Positions 7,876-18,173 of a stretch of DNA of 34,236 nucleotides are shown here, one piece after another; position 1 is the stretch's first letter, and the number at the start of each line of letters is the position of its first letter. The notes beneath the pieces were generated by a model. That model worked only from the letters and a program-made list of their open reading frames with translations. It was not told where the DNA came from and searched no databases. Source of the DNA: Pseudotabrizicola sediminis (lineage in GTDB: Bacteria; Pseudomonadota; Alphaproteobacteria; Rhodobacterales; Rhodobacteraceae); NCBI RefSeq assembly GCF_004745575.1, contig NZ_RPEM01000016.1, positions 1-34,236 on the forward strand, in the 5' to 3' direction. Made by a program: the position numbers and the translations under genes.

Positions 7876-9972
7876 ATGACCGGACAAAAACCTTTGAAAA
7901 TGAGCACAGAGAAAGACCTTGAGTCCGAACGGCTGATGCAGTGCCTTGCGCGGATCGACTCGAACCTCGGCGCAATCGGCGTCCGGCTGACGGATTATCA
8001 GCGCGACATTCAGGCCGCCCACGATCATATGTGGGAAGCTCGGCGCGACATGGACCATATCGACAAGATCGGCATGCGGCAGTCGATCGACCAGATGATG
8101 CGGTCGTCGGATGTGCTGCGCGCGCAGGCCAAAAAGCTCGAAAAGCTGCGCAAGTCGCCTTATTTCGGGCGTTTCGATTTCCGTCGCACCGACCGCAACG
8201 AGACGGCGGCGCATTACATCGGCATCCACGATTTCCGCGATGATGAAACCCAGGAGCCGTGGGTTTATGATTGGCGCGCGCCGGTGTCGTCCTTGTTCTA
8301 CGACTTCGAGACCGGACCTGCGCAATATGTGGCCCCCTCGGGCACGATCCCTGGCGATCTGCTGCTTAAGCGGCAGTTCCGCATTCGAGACGGCGCGATG
8401 GACTTCATGCTGGATGTCAGCGTGAACATCGTCGATGACGTGCTGCAGGATGCCTTGGCGCAGGCCAGCGACGACGGCATGAAGAACATTGTCGCCACCA
8501 TCCAGCGTGACCAGAACGCCATCATCCGCGACGCCGATGCCCACACGCTGATCATCCAGGGCGTCGCAGGATCGGGCAAGACCTCGATCGCGCTGCATCG
8601 CATCGCGTTCCTGCTTTATCGCTTCAAGGACACGCTCACTTCCTCCGACATCCTGATCATCTCGCCCAACCGGGTGTTTGCCGACTACATCGGCAACGTT
8701 CTACCCGAACTGGGTGAGGAAACCGTGCCAGAGATCGGGATGGAGACGCTGGCCAAGCAACTTCTGGGCAGCGGCATCCGGTTTCAGACCTTCTTCGAAC
8801 AGACGGCGCTTCTGCTTGAGACAGATGACGAGGCCATGAAGGCGCGGATAAGGGCCAAGGCCACACAGGATTTCCTGCGCCAGATCGAGTCTTATGCGCA
8901 GCATCTTGAAAAGACCGCCTTCGTCGCCAATGATCTGACGGTCCGCAGGCGCCCCTTGCCCGGTTTCGTGTTCGATACGACATGGAACCGGCTGAAGCAT
9001 CTGGATACCGCTGAACGCATCGTTGCCACAGGCAACGCGATGATCGAGCAGTTTCAGCAGCAATACGAGATTGAGTTGCGCAAGGAGGAACGCGCCGTCG
9101 TCCGCAGCGCCGTCCGCGGCATGGTGAACCGCCCGACCTTGCGCGCGGCCTACAAGGGGCTGCTCGATTGGATCGACCGACCAGATCTGTTCAAGCCGAC
9201 CGGGGGAAAATTTGAATACGCCGATGTCTTCCCGCTGATCTACCTGCAGATGCTGACCGAGGGGGTGGAAAACCCCTACGCAGGTGTCAAACACCTGCTG
9301 GTTGACGAGATGCAGGATTACACGCCAGCGCATTACGCGGTGCTGGCGCGGCTGTTTCCCTGCCGCAAGACGGTCCTCGGCGACGCCACCCAGTCGGTGA
9401 ATCCCTACAGCGCATCGACGGCAGAGCAGATCGAAAGCGTGCTGGAAGGCGCGTGGCGGGTAACGCTGAACAAGAGCTACCGGTCAACCTGGGAGATCAT
9501 GGAGTTTGCGCTGAAGATCTCGCCCAACCCCGATCTGGTCGCAATGGAACGTCATGGGCCAGTGCCGGATGTGCGGGTCGTGAAAACTCCGCAGCAGGCG
9601 TTGGCCCGGATCGCCGCTGCGGTGGAGGAGTTTCACGACTCCGACCACACCAGTCTTGCGGTGCTGGCCAAGACGCAAGCTCAGGCCAAACGGCTGCACA
9701 AACATCTCGCCGAGGCTGGCGTTCAGGCCCGGCTGCTGGAAGAGGGAAGTTCCGGTTTTTCCACCGGCGTCATTGTCTGCACGCCCCATCTCGCCAAAGG
9801 ACTGGAGTTCGACCGCGTCATGATCCCCGATGTCAGTGCGGCGGTCTATGCCACCGAAATGGACCGGAACCTGCTCTACGTTGCCTGCACTCGGGCGATG
9901 CACCGGCTCAGCCTGATCTCGGTGGGGGCACCGTCTGACTTCCTCGATGTGAAGCAACACGTCAATGCCTGA
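7876..9972 (+). CDS. helD: HelD-like UvrD-type ATPase (RNA polymerase recycling factor)
   Basis: The ~698-aa protein belongs to the UvrD/Rep-like superfamily 1 group that includes HelD, which binds stalled RNA polymerase and uses ATP to release nucleic acid. The first ~100 residues are charged and probably form the coiled-coil arm. EPWVYDWRAPVSSLFYDFE is a HelD-typical block. Helicase motifs are Walker A GVAGSGKTS (residues 229-237), VDEMQDYTPAHY, GDATQSVNPY, LNKSYRSTWEI, KGLEFDRVMIPD and YVACTRAMHRL. I chose ATG 7876 because GAGGG lies seven bases upstream; an ATG at 7858 is possible. It is the last gene of the operon starting at 4966. Confidence 0.88.
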   Translation: MTGQKPLKMSTEKDLESERLMQCLARIDSNLGAIGVRLTDYQRDIQAAHDHMWEARRDMDHIDKIGMRQSIDQMMRSSDVLRAQAKKLEKLRKSPYFGRFDFRRTDRNETAAHYIGIHDFRDDETQEPWVYDWRAPVSSLFYDFETGPAQYVAPSGTIPGDLLLKRQFRIRDGAMDFMLDVSVNIVDDVLQDALAQASDDGMKNIVATIQRDQNAIIRDADAHTLIIQGVAGSGKTSIALHRIAFLLYRFKDTLTSSDILIISPNRVFADYIGNVLPELGEETVPEIGMETLAKQLLGSGIRFQTFFEQTALLLETDDEAMKARIRAKATQDFLRQIESYAQHLEKTAFVANDLTVRRRPLPGFVFDTTWNRLKHLDTAERIVATGNAMIEQFQQQYEIELRKEERAVVRSAVRGMVNRPTLRAAYKGLLDWIDRPDLFKPTGGKFEYADVFPLIYLQMLTEGVENPYAGVKHLLVDEMQDYTPAHYAVLARLFPCRKTVLGDATQSVNPYSASTAEQIESVLEGAWRVTLNKSYRSTWEIMEFALKISPNPDLVAMERHGPVPDVRVVKTPQQALARIAAAVEEFHDSDHTSLAVLAKTQAQAKRLHKHLAEAGVQARLLEEGSSGFSTGVIVCTPHLAKGLEFDRVMIPDVSAAVYATEMDRNLLYVACTRAMHRLSLISVGAPSDFLDVKQHVNA

Positions 9973-10038
9973 CCGTGCGCGGGCCACATTGCAGAAAGCG
10001 TGGGCGAGGTCTGGCTTGGGCAAGGGGTGCGCTGGTTG

Positions 10039-10179
10039 ATGGACAAATGCGGTCCTTTGACCTATATACTCTTTACGAACCAGCTGACCGAGGTCGTCGC
10101 CATGCGATGGCCGGGTGGCGTGTTTACCAAAAATCGTAAAACCATCGCACACGACCTGCGCCGACGAGGCAGCAGGTAG
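10039..10179 (+). CDS. Possible small ORF (46 aa), unrecognised
   Basis: An ATG at 10039, preceded at a reasonable distance by AAGGGG, opens a 46-codon frame. It encodes MDKCGPLTYILFTNQLTEVV and ends DLRRRGSR before TAG 10177-10179. The C-terminus is basic. It lies in the otherwise empty space between helD and the small-gene cassette and could equally be a chance frame. I cannot name a family. Confidence 0.22.
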   Translation: MDKCGPLTYILFTNQLTEVVAMRWPGGVFTKNRKTIAHDLRRRGSR

Positions 10180-10209
10180 GGCTCTGCAAATATTGAACAG
10201 GGATACCAA

Positions 10210-10458
10210 GTGAGCTTAAAAGTAAGAATTCAGGAGAGAGACGTAGAAATCGTCGGAAAAGGTACGATCGATGGCGACGTCCCATTCTATTTCAAGGATC
10301 AGGGACACCGGTGGATGGTCCGGATTGGAAAAAACTGGACGATCAAGCAATTTGAACTGGTGGGCGATTCCGTTCCATCAATTTCCGCCGCGCGAAACAA
10401 GATGTACTGGGCAATTGCACAATTCCGGAACCAATCCCGAGATCGGGCCATCAATTGA
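10210..10458 (+). CDS. Hypothetical protein (82 aa), first gene of the small-gene cassette
   Basis: This frame starts with GTG at 10210 after a weak AGGGA and encodes 82 residues beginning MSLKVRIQERDVEIVGKGTI. The sequence alternates short beta-like stretches (VEIVGKGTI, RWMVRIGKNW) with a helical C-terminus (AARNKMYWAIAQFRNQ). No known family is recognised, and there is no signal peptide or membrane segment. It is followed 56 bases later by the first of two paralogous 74-aa genes, so it probably belongs to the same accessory cassette. Confidence 0.5.
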   Translation: MSLKVRIQERDVEIVGKGTIDGDVPFYFKDQGHRWMVRIGKNWTIKQFELVGDSVPSISAARNKMYWAIAQFRNQSRDRAIN

Positions 10459-10514
10459 GATGATACGATAGCCTGTTGTTTACGAAACGAAATCTGGTCG
10501 AAGAGGATAGAAAA

Positions 10515-10739
10515 ATGCTTCATAAAATCGCCCTGATGGAAAGCATCAGCCGCAAGACCGCGGATCAACTGCATCAGTACCTGATGGATTTCGCTGAAAA
10601 TACCCACCGTATGTTTTGGGTGGACAACCGCGCTTACGTCGAAGTCCACGCGACCAGGGATGCAGACCTGATCCGCCGCCAATTTCCGAACTTGGTCGCT
10701 GGAAACCCACGTTATACGTCATCCAATTTTCCGTGGTAA
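10515..10739 (+). CDS. Small conserved paralogue A (74 aa), unknown function
   Basis: The 74-aa protein starts at ATG 10515, preceded by GAGGA; a longer frame opens at 10476. It begins MLHKIALMESISRKTADQLH and continues with FAENTHRMFWVDNRAYVEV. It is clearly related to the protein at 11802-12026: both share M-x-x-K-I-x-L-x-x-x-x-SRKT, H-x-YL-x-DF, HR-x-FW and N-x-RAY, then a DLxRxQFP block near the end. The conserved length and spacing argue that both copies are real genes. Function is unknown. A small soluble partner, for example an antitoxin-like or adaptor protein for the neighbouring RES-domain protein, is conceivable but unproven. Confidence 0.65.
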   Translation: MLHKIALMESISRKTADQLHQYLMDFAENTHRMFWVDNRAYVEVHATRDADLIRRQFPNLVAGNPRYTSSNFPW

Positions 10740-10804
10740 GACCGGAATACGCACTTTAGATTTGTAGCCATCTGGTCCGCACAGAAGGCGGCGTCCTTTC
10801 AAAC

Positions 10805-10819
10805 CGACTTCGAAAGTCG
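10805..10819. promoter_or_regulatory. Short inverted repeat just before the RES-domain gene
   Basis: CGACTT and AAGTCG flank a three-base CGA spacer, ending six bases before the GTG start at 10825. The perfect 6-bp dyad could be an operator or a small hairpin affecting the leader. At this length chance is possible. Confidence 0.3.
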
Positions 10820-10824
10820 ATCTC

Positions 10825-11556
10825 GTGGCAGATTTTTCCGGCCCTCGTGACTTCCTGAATTTCAGATCCGAGGCTTCACAAAGGAGCCGATACCTGCGTT
10901 CAGCAAGCGGCGAGGCGTTCCTCCGGGCTGTTGCCGATACATGCAAGATACGCTTGAAGAGCATTTCGTCTGGCGCAGAGTTCTGGCGCGCACAGGTTGG
11001 ACATGACTGGACGAGCGATGCCGATGGACGAAGGATCAGCGGCCCTCATTCCGAAACCCGCATGCGCCCATGGCAGGATCGCGCGTATGAAGGCCGGGTC
11101 AATGCGAAAGGAATTCCCTGCCTCTACCTCGCCACGACACGGGAAGTTGCGATGTCGGAGGTCCGCCCTTGGATCGGGTCCATCCTTTCTGTGGCCCGCT
11201 TCAGCCTTGCCCGGGACGTTACCGTTGTGGATTGTTCTAAATACCATGGGCTGGATGCTCCCGAGGTCGGATTTTCGGACTCGGATGAAGTAAGCGAGCA
11301 GGTTTGGTCGCACATAGACTATGCTTTTTCGCGCCCCGTCACGCGCAGCGACAACACGGCCGAATACGCGGCCACCCAGATCATCGCCGAGGTGTTCCGC
11401 TCGGAAGGCTATGATGGGGTCATCTATAAAAGTGCTTTCGCCACTACGGGTTACAACATTGCCCTGTTCGATCTCAACGCCGCGCTACAGACAGAGTCCT
11501 ATCTTTTCCAGGTGAGCAAGGCGACATTCGACTTTCGCGAACTCACGCTTGATTGA
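10825..11556 (+). CDS. RES-domain protein (toxin-like, possible NAD-degrading fold)
   Basis: The 243-aa protein carries a RES domain in its middle and C-terminal parts. The characteristic residues are visible: Arg91 in EGRVNAKGIPCLYLA, Tyr101, Glu112 in SEVRPW and a serine in VIYKSAF (about residue 203). RES toxins such as those of the xre-res family degrade NAD+. This one has an additional N-terminal ~80 residues and lacks an adjacent Xre/ParS-type antitoxin. Instead it is bracketed by two copies of a 74-aa protein. The start is GTG 10825, which has only a weak ribosome-binding site. If it is a toxin, one of the small neighbours may neutralise it. Confidence 0.75.
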   Translation: MADFSGPRDFLNFRSEASQRSRYLRSASGEAFLRAVADTCKIRLKSISSGAEFWRAQVGHDWTSDADGRRISGPHSETRMRPWQDRAYEGRVNAKGIPCLYLATTREVAMSEVRPWIGSILSVARFSLARDVTVVDCSKYHGLDAPEVGFSDSDEVSEQVWSHIDYAFSRPVTRSDNTAEYAATQIIAEVFRSEGYDGVIYKSAFATTGYNIALFDLNAALQTESYLFQVSKATFDFRELTLD

Positions 11557-11801
11557 TACCGGATGCTGTCGCGTACAGGGTATGCCGCCGCACAACTTGT
11601 CCTCTTGGACCTTCATGATGTAGGCGCACTGCGGTGGCCAATCGATTCAGACTGGACTCGCGGGCCTTCATCGATTAGCGGTTTTTTGTGCGAGACTCCA
11701 ACGTGACCACGTCACCGTTGCGCTTCTCGTTCCCAGCATCATCGTTGAATGTCAGGTTCGTGGCTCGTCGAGCAGCGGTCCGGTAGAGGTCAGGGAGGGT
11801 C

Positions 11802-12026
11802 ATGTTTAGAAAAATCGTGTTGAACGAGCGGCTCAGTCGCAAAACCGTGGGGCATATTCACCGATATCTTTTCGACTTCGGTCAAGGCGCACATCGGGTT
11901 TTCTGGATTAATGAACGCGCCTATCTTGAAACCGATTGCGTTTCAGACCTCGACCTTCTCAGGGATCAGTTCCCGGCAATGATCGTCGCAGAGATCGACC
12001 AGAAATCGCACGAATCCCAAAGGTGA
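11802..12026 (+). CDS. Small conserved paralogue B (74 aa), unknown function
   Basis: The 74-aa protein starts MFRKIVLNERLSRKTVGHIH at ATG 11802, behind a good AGGGAGGG. It aligns nearly end to end with the protein at 10515-10739 (SRKT, HRYLFDF, HRVFWINERAY, DLDLLRDQFP), so the two arose by duplication and have diverged considerably. The 3' end overlaps the next gene in a GTGA arrangement, which couples them. No family is recognised. It is soluble, with no signal or membrane segment. Confidence 0.7.
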   Translation: MFRKIVLNERLSRKTVGHIHRYLFDFGQGAHRVFWINERAYLETDCVSDLDLLRDQFPAMIVAEIDQKSHESQR

Positions 12027-12673
12027 ACGGACAGAACATAGAGCGGAGGGAAGAGCAGACGGTGGGAAAGATTTCAAGGAAAGCAAATCCGCCAGAGATC
12101 GTGGAGCGGGAACACGGCCGCTATATGATCAAGGCAGGATTACTTCAGAATACGATTGTTGCACGGGCATTCCCGAAGCCACCGTCGAAATTCCGCCACC
12201 TTGTCGCGGAGGCTTTTGGCAAAACTGCCGATGACGCTATTGAGCAGCTGATCAAAACACTCGAAGCCTTGCGTTCCGAACGCCGTTCGCTGAGACGCGA
12301 CGATCCTTCTCTTCCCACTGGGGTTCCGACTTCGGATGAATATGCAGATGCATTGCGGAGCCTGTCTCCTGGTCCGAAACTGCTGCGCGCCCTTCATGAC
12401 CACGCCCTGTCACGCAGGTGGGGGTTGCGCATGGCAGACCTCGCGACGGCTGGTGAATTTGCCACCGTGCAGGATTTGCTCAGTGCATATCAGAGACTCG
12501 GGACGGATATCCTCAGGGTGGTAGAGCAAGACGAAGGTCCGGATGTCGGTCTTCAGATTGTCATGTGCGGGATCAACGGCGACGGATCTCTTCCCAATGA
12601 CATTGGCGCGCTGCAACCGGAACTGCAGGACGCTGTTTTGCGCCTCTTGGGCTCTGATCGACCATCGGTATAA
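12023..12673 (+). CDS. Hypothetical protein (216 aa) coupled to paralogue B
   Basis: I place the start at GTG 12023, whose GTGA overlaps the stop of the 74-aa paralogue B. A second GTG at 12062 follows GGAGG at longer spacing, and the open frame extends upstream to 11936. The protein is soluble and about 216 aa. The N-terminal third includes GRYMIKAGLLQNTIVARAFP. A likely helical segment follows (FGKTADDAIEQLIKTLEALR), then a linker and a helical C-terminal domain (LRMADLATAGEFATVQDLLS). I recognise no family. Its coupling makes it a partner candidate for the RES cassette. Confidence 0.6.
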   Translation: MNGQNIERREEQTVGKISRKANPPEIVEREHGRYMIKAGLLQNTIVARAFPKPPSKFRHLVAEAFGKTADDAIEQLIKTLEALRSERRSLRRDDPSLPTGVPTSDEYADALRSLSPGPKLLRALHDHALSRRWGLRMADLATAGEFATVQDLLSAYQRLGTDILRVVEQDEGPDVGLQIVMCGINGDGSLPNDIGALQPELQDAVLRLLGSDRPSV

Positions 12674-13013
12674 TTGATGGCGTTGGAAACCTTTGTCTTG
12701 AGACAAGAGGGGCAAATGACTTGCCAGCCCTTTTTGATGTTCCGGTCCGAGCCTTGGTATCATCTGCGTGGCGCCGAAGTTCTTTATCGGTCCTCGCTGT
12801 CAATGCTGAAAAAGTGCTCGCTCACATATAACCGGACGTCAGAAAACGCGTCAAGAAAACTGGTCACAGCTGCGCTTGAGCCAAGGGGTTGAGGGTGAAA
12901 TCCATCAGAAACCGAATCCAGAGTCGGCGCATGCTGCAAATCGTGTGCAAGAAACCCGTTCGTTCTGCAAAGCCATATTCGGGCTTCTTTTCACCTACGG
13001 ACAAAAGCTTAAA
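12674..13013. other. Gap before the ABC-F gene
   Basis: No convincing gene, promoter or repeat is visible. A frame opens at 12876 in phase with the ABC-F gene, but its first 46 codons do not look like that family. A 72-codon frame at 12674-12892 has no recognisable features. Confidence 0.4.
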
Positions 13014-14870
<1,857 letters not shown>

Positions 14871-14973
14871 CCCCCTAGCTCGCAGGCTCGCAGGCGAAGC
14901 AGCCCGATGCCGTCTGTCTGTCAACCGCTTCTTCCGGGTTTCTATTTGCGGCCGGATGGCCGAATAGGGCAAC

Positions 14974-16227
14974 ATGGTAAATTTTCTGATCTTCCTGAGA
15001 ATAAACGCATCCTGGTTGGCCGCCGGATTTCTGCTGACCTTCACATCAAGTTTCGGGCAGACCTTCTTCATCTCGGTCTTTTCGGGCGACATCCGCGCAG
15101 AGTTTGGCCTGTCGAATGGCGAGTGGGGCGGGATCTATACCCTTGCGACCATGGCATCGGCCGTCGTCATGGTGTTTGCCGGGGGACTGACCGACAGATT
15201 CCGGGTGCGCCATATCGGGGTGATCATACTGGGCATTTTGGCCTTTGCAGTTTTCCTCATGGCGCAAGCAGGTTCCGTCTGGGTTTTGGTTCTTGCGATG
15301 TTTCTGTTGCGACTGATGGGCCAGGGCATGATGGGTCATACGGCAATGGTTGCAATGGCACGATGGTTCGTGGCAACCCGTGGCCGCGCCGTCTCGATTG
15401 CCGGGCTGGGCGTGGCGATGGGCGAAGGATTGTTGCCCATTACTTTTGTTGCACTGATGGGGGTCTTTGCCTGGCGTGATCTGTGGATAGGCGCGGGTCT
15501 GTTCCTGCTTTTGATGACGCCCGTACTGTTCGTGCTGCTGCGTCGAGAGCGCACGCCGATGTCCTTTGCTAAAGAGACGCATTCGGCGGGAATGCAAGGC
15601 CGTAGCTGGACCCGCGGCGAGGTTTCACGCCACTGGCTGTTTTGGATGATGGTCCCCGCCCTGCTGGGCCCTGCAGCCTGGAGCACTGCATTTTTCTTTC
15701 ATCAGGTCCATTTTGCCGAAGTCAAAGGCTGGTCGCATGTGTCGCTGGTGGCGCTGTTTCCGATGTTTACACTAACCGGCATAATTACCATGCTTTCGAC
15801 TGGCTGGCTGGTGGACAGGTTCGGATGCGCGCGGCTGGCCTCGGTCTATCTCTTGCCGTTTGCAGCCGGTTTTGGGGTTATAGCAGTGGCAGACGCACTA
15901 TGGGTTGCGGGGCTGGGTGTCATCTTGATGGGCGTCGGGCAAGGCATGAACTCGACCCTCAGCACAGCTTTCTGGGCCGAGTTTTTCGGGACACGCCATC
16001 TGGGCACAATCCGCGCCATGACGGCGGCCATCATGGTTCTTGGCACCGCCATTGGGCCGGGCGTCAGCGGCGTGCTGATCGATCTGGGCATCGCGTTTCC
16101 CAGCCAGGCATACGGCATAGGGATCTACTTTCTTGTGGCAGGCATACTGGCCGGTATAGGCGCGTTACGGGCGCGTCTGCTGCTGCGTGCGCTGCCGGAT
16201 GAAGCCCCGAGTAAGCGAACATCCTAA
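14974..16227 (+). CDS. MFS transporter
   Basis: The 417-aa protein is a multi-spanning inner-membrane carrier with about twelve hydrophobic helices. The loop between helices 2 and 3 contains GGLTDRFRVRHIG, the MFS motif A (G-x-x-x-D-R-x-x-R-R), and a matching GWLVDRFGCARLA follows the seventh helix. These support a proton-coupled major facilitator, but the cargo cannot be inferred. FFHQVHFAEVKGW in the second half resembles the MFS group of putative monocarboxylate-type carriers. It follows the ABC-F gene in the same direction and could be cotranscribed with it. Confidence 0.85.
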   Translation: MVNFLIFLRINASWLAAGFLLTFTSSFGQTFFISVFSGDIRAEFGLSNGEWGGIYTLATMASAVVMVFAGGLTDRFRVRHIGVIILGILAFAVFLMAQAGSVWVLVLAMFLLRLMGQGMMGHTAMVAMARWFVATRGRAVSIAGLGVAMGEGLLPITFVALMGVFAWRDLWIGAGLFLLLMTPVLFVLLRRERTPMSFAKETHSAGMQGRSWTRGEVSRHWLFWMMVPALLGPAAWSTAFFFHQVHFAEVKGWSHVSLVALFPMFTLTGIITMLSTGWLVDRFGCARLASVYLLPFAAGFGVIAVADALWVAGLGVILMGVGQGMNSTLSTAFWAEFFGTRHLGTIRAMTAAIMVLGTAIGPGVSGVLIDLGIAFPSQAYGIGIYFLVAGILAGIGALRARLLLRALPDEAPSKRTS

Positions 16228-16833
16228 AATTTCTGCTGAAGATGCTGACTACATCAGGCCGCGCACGCAAAGCATATGACCGCATTGTTTGACGGACCCG
16301 GAGTTGCCGGCAGTCCAAGCCATCCCGTTGTCAAATGTGCAACTGAGACAGGCTAGCTTCTCGGCGCAGCCCCTTCTTTCACCTGCCCTCAGGAACTCTG
16401 GTGAGCCACTGGCGCTGCGCCGGGGGGCAGCATCGTCGGCGTGCGTTGGAGTTCGCCCTTCTGAGTGCCAAAGTTGTCTTGGCCAGGCTCGTGAAGTCGG
16501 AGTGTCAATCAACGTAGCCCTGGAGCTTCAGGATTGCGCAAAAGTCATGCGCGTAGTGCAATGCGGATATGCGTTTACATCGGCGACATTTTGCCTCATA
16601 GGATTTGGAATAATCGGGCCCGAATTTTCGGGTGGCTTCTCCGGGCGCCTATCCCTCGGCAACTGAACGCACGATTACTTTCCACAACGTCAATGCAGCG
16701 ATATCGCGCGCATCTGGCCGTGAACAGCAACATAATGTCTTCCTGACTGCTCCACGCAAGTCCGGCGACCATAATCCAAATCGACTTTCGCCATCATGGA
16801 TGTGCGGGCGAAAGAACAGCATGACGGAAGCCT
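16228..16833. other. 606-bp intergenic region upstream of cfa
   Basis: No gene is convincing here. Overlapping frames on both strands lack family features and ribosome-binding sites. The region contains the 20-bp repeat at 16641-16660 and an AAATCGACTTT at 16778-16788, both of which recur upstream of the SulP gene. It therefore probably holds the cfa promoter and its control sites. Confidence 0.45.
16641..16660 (+). repeat. 20-bp repeat, copy 1 (upstream of cfa)
   Basis: CCGGGCGCCTATCCCTCGGC differs from the copy at 19032-19051 by a single C/T. Similarity extends weakly to both sides (GGCT before it, TGAACG after it). It contains an imperfect dyad (CCGGG and CCCTCGG). It lies about 175 bases before the cfa start. 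Confidence 0.6.
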
Positions 16834-18114
16834 ATGAACAGAACATTTTCCAATTTCGTATCCAGCCATATCACGACTGGGCATCTGATCCTGACCTTTC
16901 CGAATGGATCACAAACAATCTTTGGTGACGGAACGGGACCGACCGTTGCGGCGCGCATAAAAGACCAAAGGACATTGCGGCGTCTGACAACCAATCCTGA
17001 ACTGGCTTTTGGCGAAGCGTTCATGGATGGCACCTTCCAGATGGAGGAGGGATCGATTTATGACTTTCTCGAACTGGTTTTCCGCAATACTCGCGTCGAG
17101 GAGTTGGCCGGTATTCCGGGACTGGCCAGGAAAGCCTTCGGCATGTTCAACCGGTGGACCGGATACAACTCCATTTCAAAATCGAAATCGAACGTCGCGC
17201 ACCACTATGACCTGAATGGCGATCTCTATCGGCTGTTTCTGGACAGCGACAGTCAGTATTCCTGTGGTTATTTTGAAAACGATGGCGACAGCCTGGAGCA
17301 GGCGCAACTGGCGAAGAAACGCCACATCGCGGCCAAGATGGTCATGAAGCCAGGGCAGAGCGTCTTGGACATCGGCTCTGGCTGGGGTGGGCTCGGCCTG
17401 TATCTGGCGCGGCATTTCAATGCGAAAGTGTCAGGTGTCACGCTGTCCGAAGAACAGCACGGCATCTCGAACGCTCGTGTCAAGGCATCAGGCTTTGACA
17501 AACAGGTCGGGTTCCATTTGCGTGACTACCGCGATGTCTCGGAAAAGTTTGACCGGATCGTTTCGGTCGGCATGTTCGAGCATGTGGGGCTTTCATCCTA
17601 TGACGAATTCTTTGGCAAGGTGCGGGACCTGCTGACCGATGATGGTGTGATGCTGCTGCATTATATCGGGCAGAGCGGCCGACCTTCACATACGAACCCG
17701 TGGGTGCTGAAATACATCTTTCCGGGCGGTTACATGCCCGCCTTGTCCGAGGTGCTGCCGGTTATCGAGCGTCAGGGTCTGATCGTCACTGACTTGGAAA
17801 CCTTGCGTCTGCATTACGCCGAGACCCTGCGGCACTGGCGGCAGAACTTCCTTGCACGGCGCGACGAGGCCGTGGCGCTTTATGACGAACGATTTGCGCT
17901 GATGTGGGAGTTCTATCTTGCGGCCGCGGAAACCGCGTTCCGCCATCAGGGGTTGGTGATCCACCAGATCCAGATTGCCAAACGGCAAGAGGCCGTACCC
18001 CTGACCCGCACCTATATCGAAGAGGCAGAGGCCGAGTTGCGTGCGCAGGAGGCACCTGTGCGGGCCGTGCCACGGCAAGCGATGGCCAAACAAAAGGTGG
18101 GTGCGACCGGTTGA
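16834..18114 (+). CDS. cfa: Cyclopropane-fatty-acyl-phospholipid synthase
   Basis: The 426-aa enzyme transfers a methylene group from SAM to the double bond of unsaturated acyl chains in membrane phospholipids, a typical stationary-phase and stress adaptation. Family blocks are NVAHHYDLNGDLYRLFLD, YSCGYFE, the SAM motif VLDIGSGWGGLGLYLA, VTLSEEQ, SVGMFEHVG, YIFPGGYMPALSE and HYAETLRHWRQNF. The N-terminal ~130 residues are the usual lipid-recognition part. ATG 16834 follows GGAAG. A plsC-type gene lies 59 bases downstream, so the pair probably acts on membrane lipids together. Confidence 0.93.
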   Translation: MNRTFSNFVSSHITTGHLILTFPNGSQTIFGDGTGPTVAARIKDQRTLRRLTTNPELAFGEAFMDGTFQMEEGSIYDFLELVFRNTRVEELAGIPGLARKAFGMFNRWTGYNSISKSKSNVAHHYDLNGDLYRLFLDSDSQYSCGYFENDGDSLEQAQLAKKRHIAAKMVMKPGQSVLDIGSGWGGLGLYLARHFNAKVSGVTLSEEQHGISNARVKASGFDKQVGFHLRDYRDVSEKFDRIVSVGMFEHVGLSSYDEFFGKVRDLLTDDGVMLLHYIGQSGRPSHTNPWVLKYIFPGGYMPALSEVLPVIERQGLIVTDLETLRLHYAETLRHWRQNFLARRDEAVALYDERFALMWEFYLAAAETAFRHQGLVIHQIQIAKRQEAVPLTRTYIEEAEAELRAQEAPVRAVPRQAMAKQKVGATG

Positions 18115-18173
18115 CCCGTCGCGGGCGCGCGCAATAGACCACTGCGCAAACAGGCTCGGCAAGCTGCATCGCT

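Noticed and set aside
11936-12022. N-terminal extension of the 216-aa protein
   Set aside because: It overlaps the 74-aa paralogue gene in another frame; the GTGA junction at 12023 is a better start.
12876-13013. N-terminal extension of the ABC-F protein (46 codons)
   Set aside because: Not similar to ABC-F N-termini; MLKIEGISYSVEG at 13014 fits the family.
14876-14896. CTCGCAGG tandem repeat after the ABC-F gene
   Set aside because: Two 8-bp units only; no further copies or hairpin to suggest a function.
16632-16928. 98-aa plus-strand ORF overlapping the cfa start
   Set aside because: It runs through the repeat and into cfa in another frame; no ribosome-binding site or family features.
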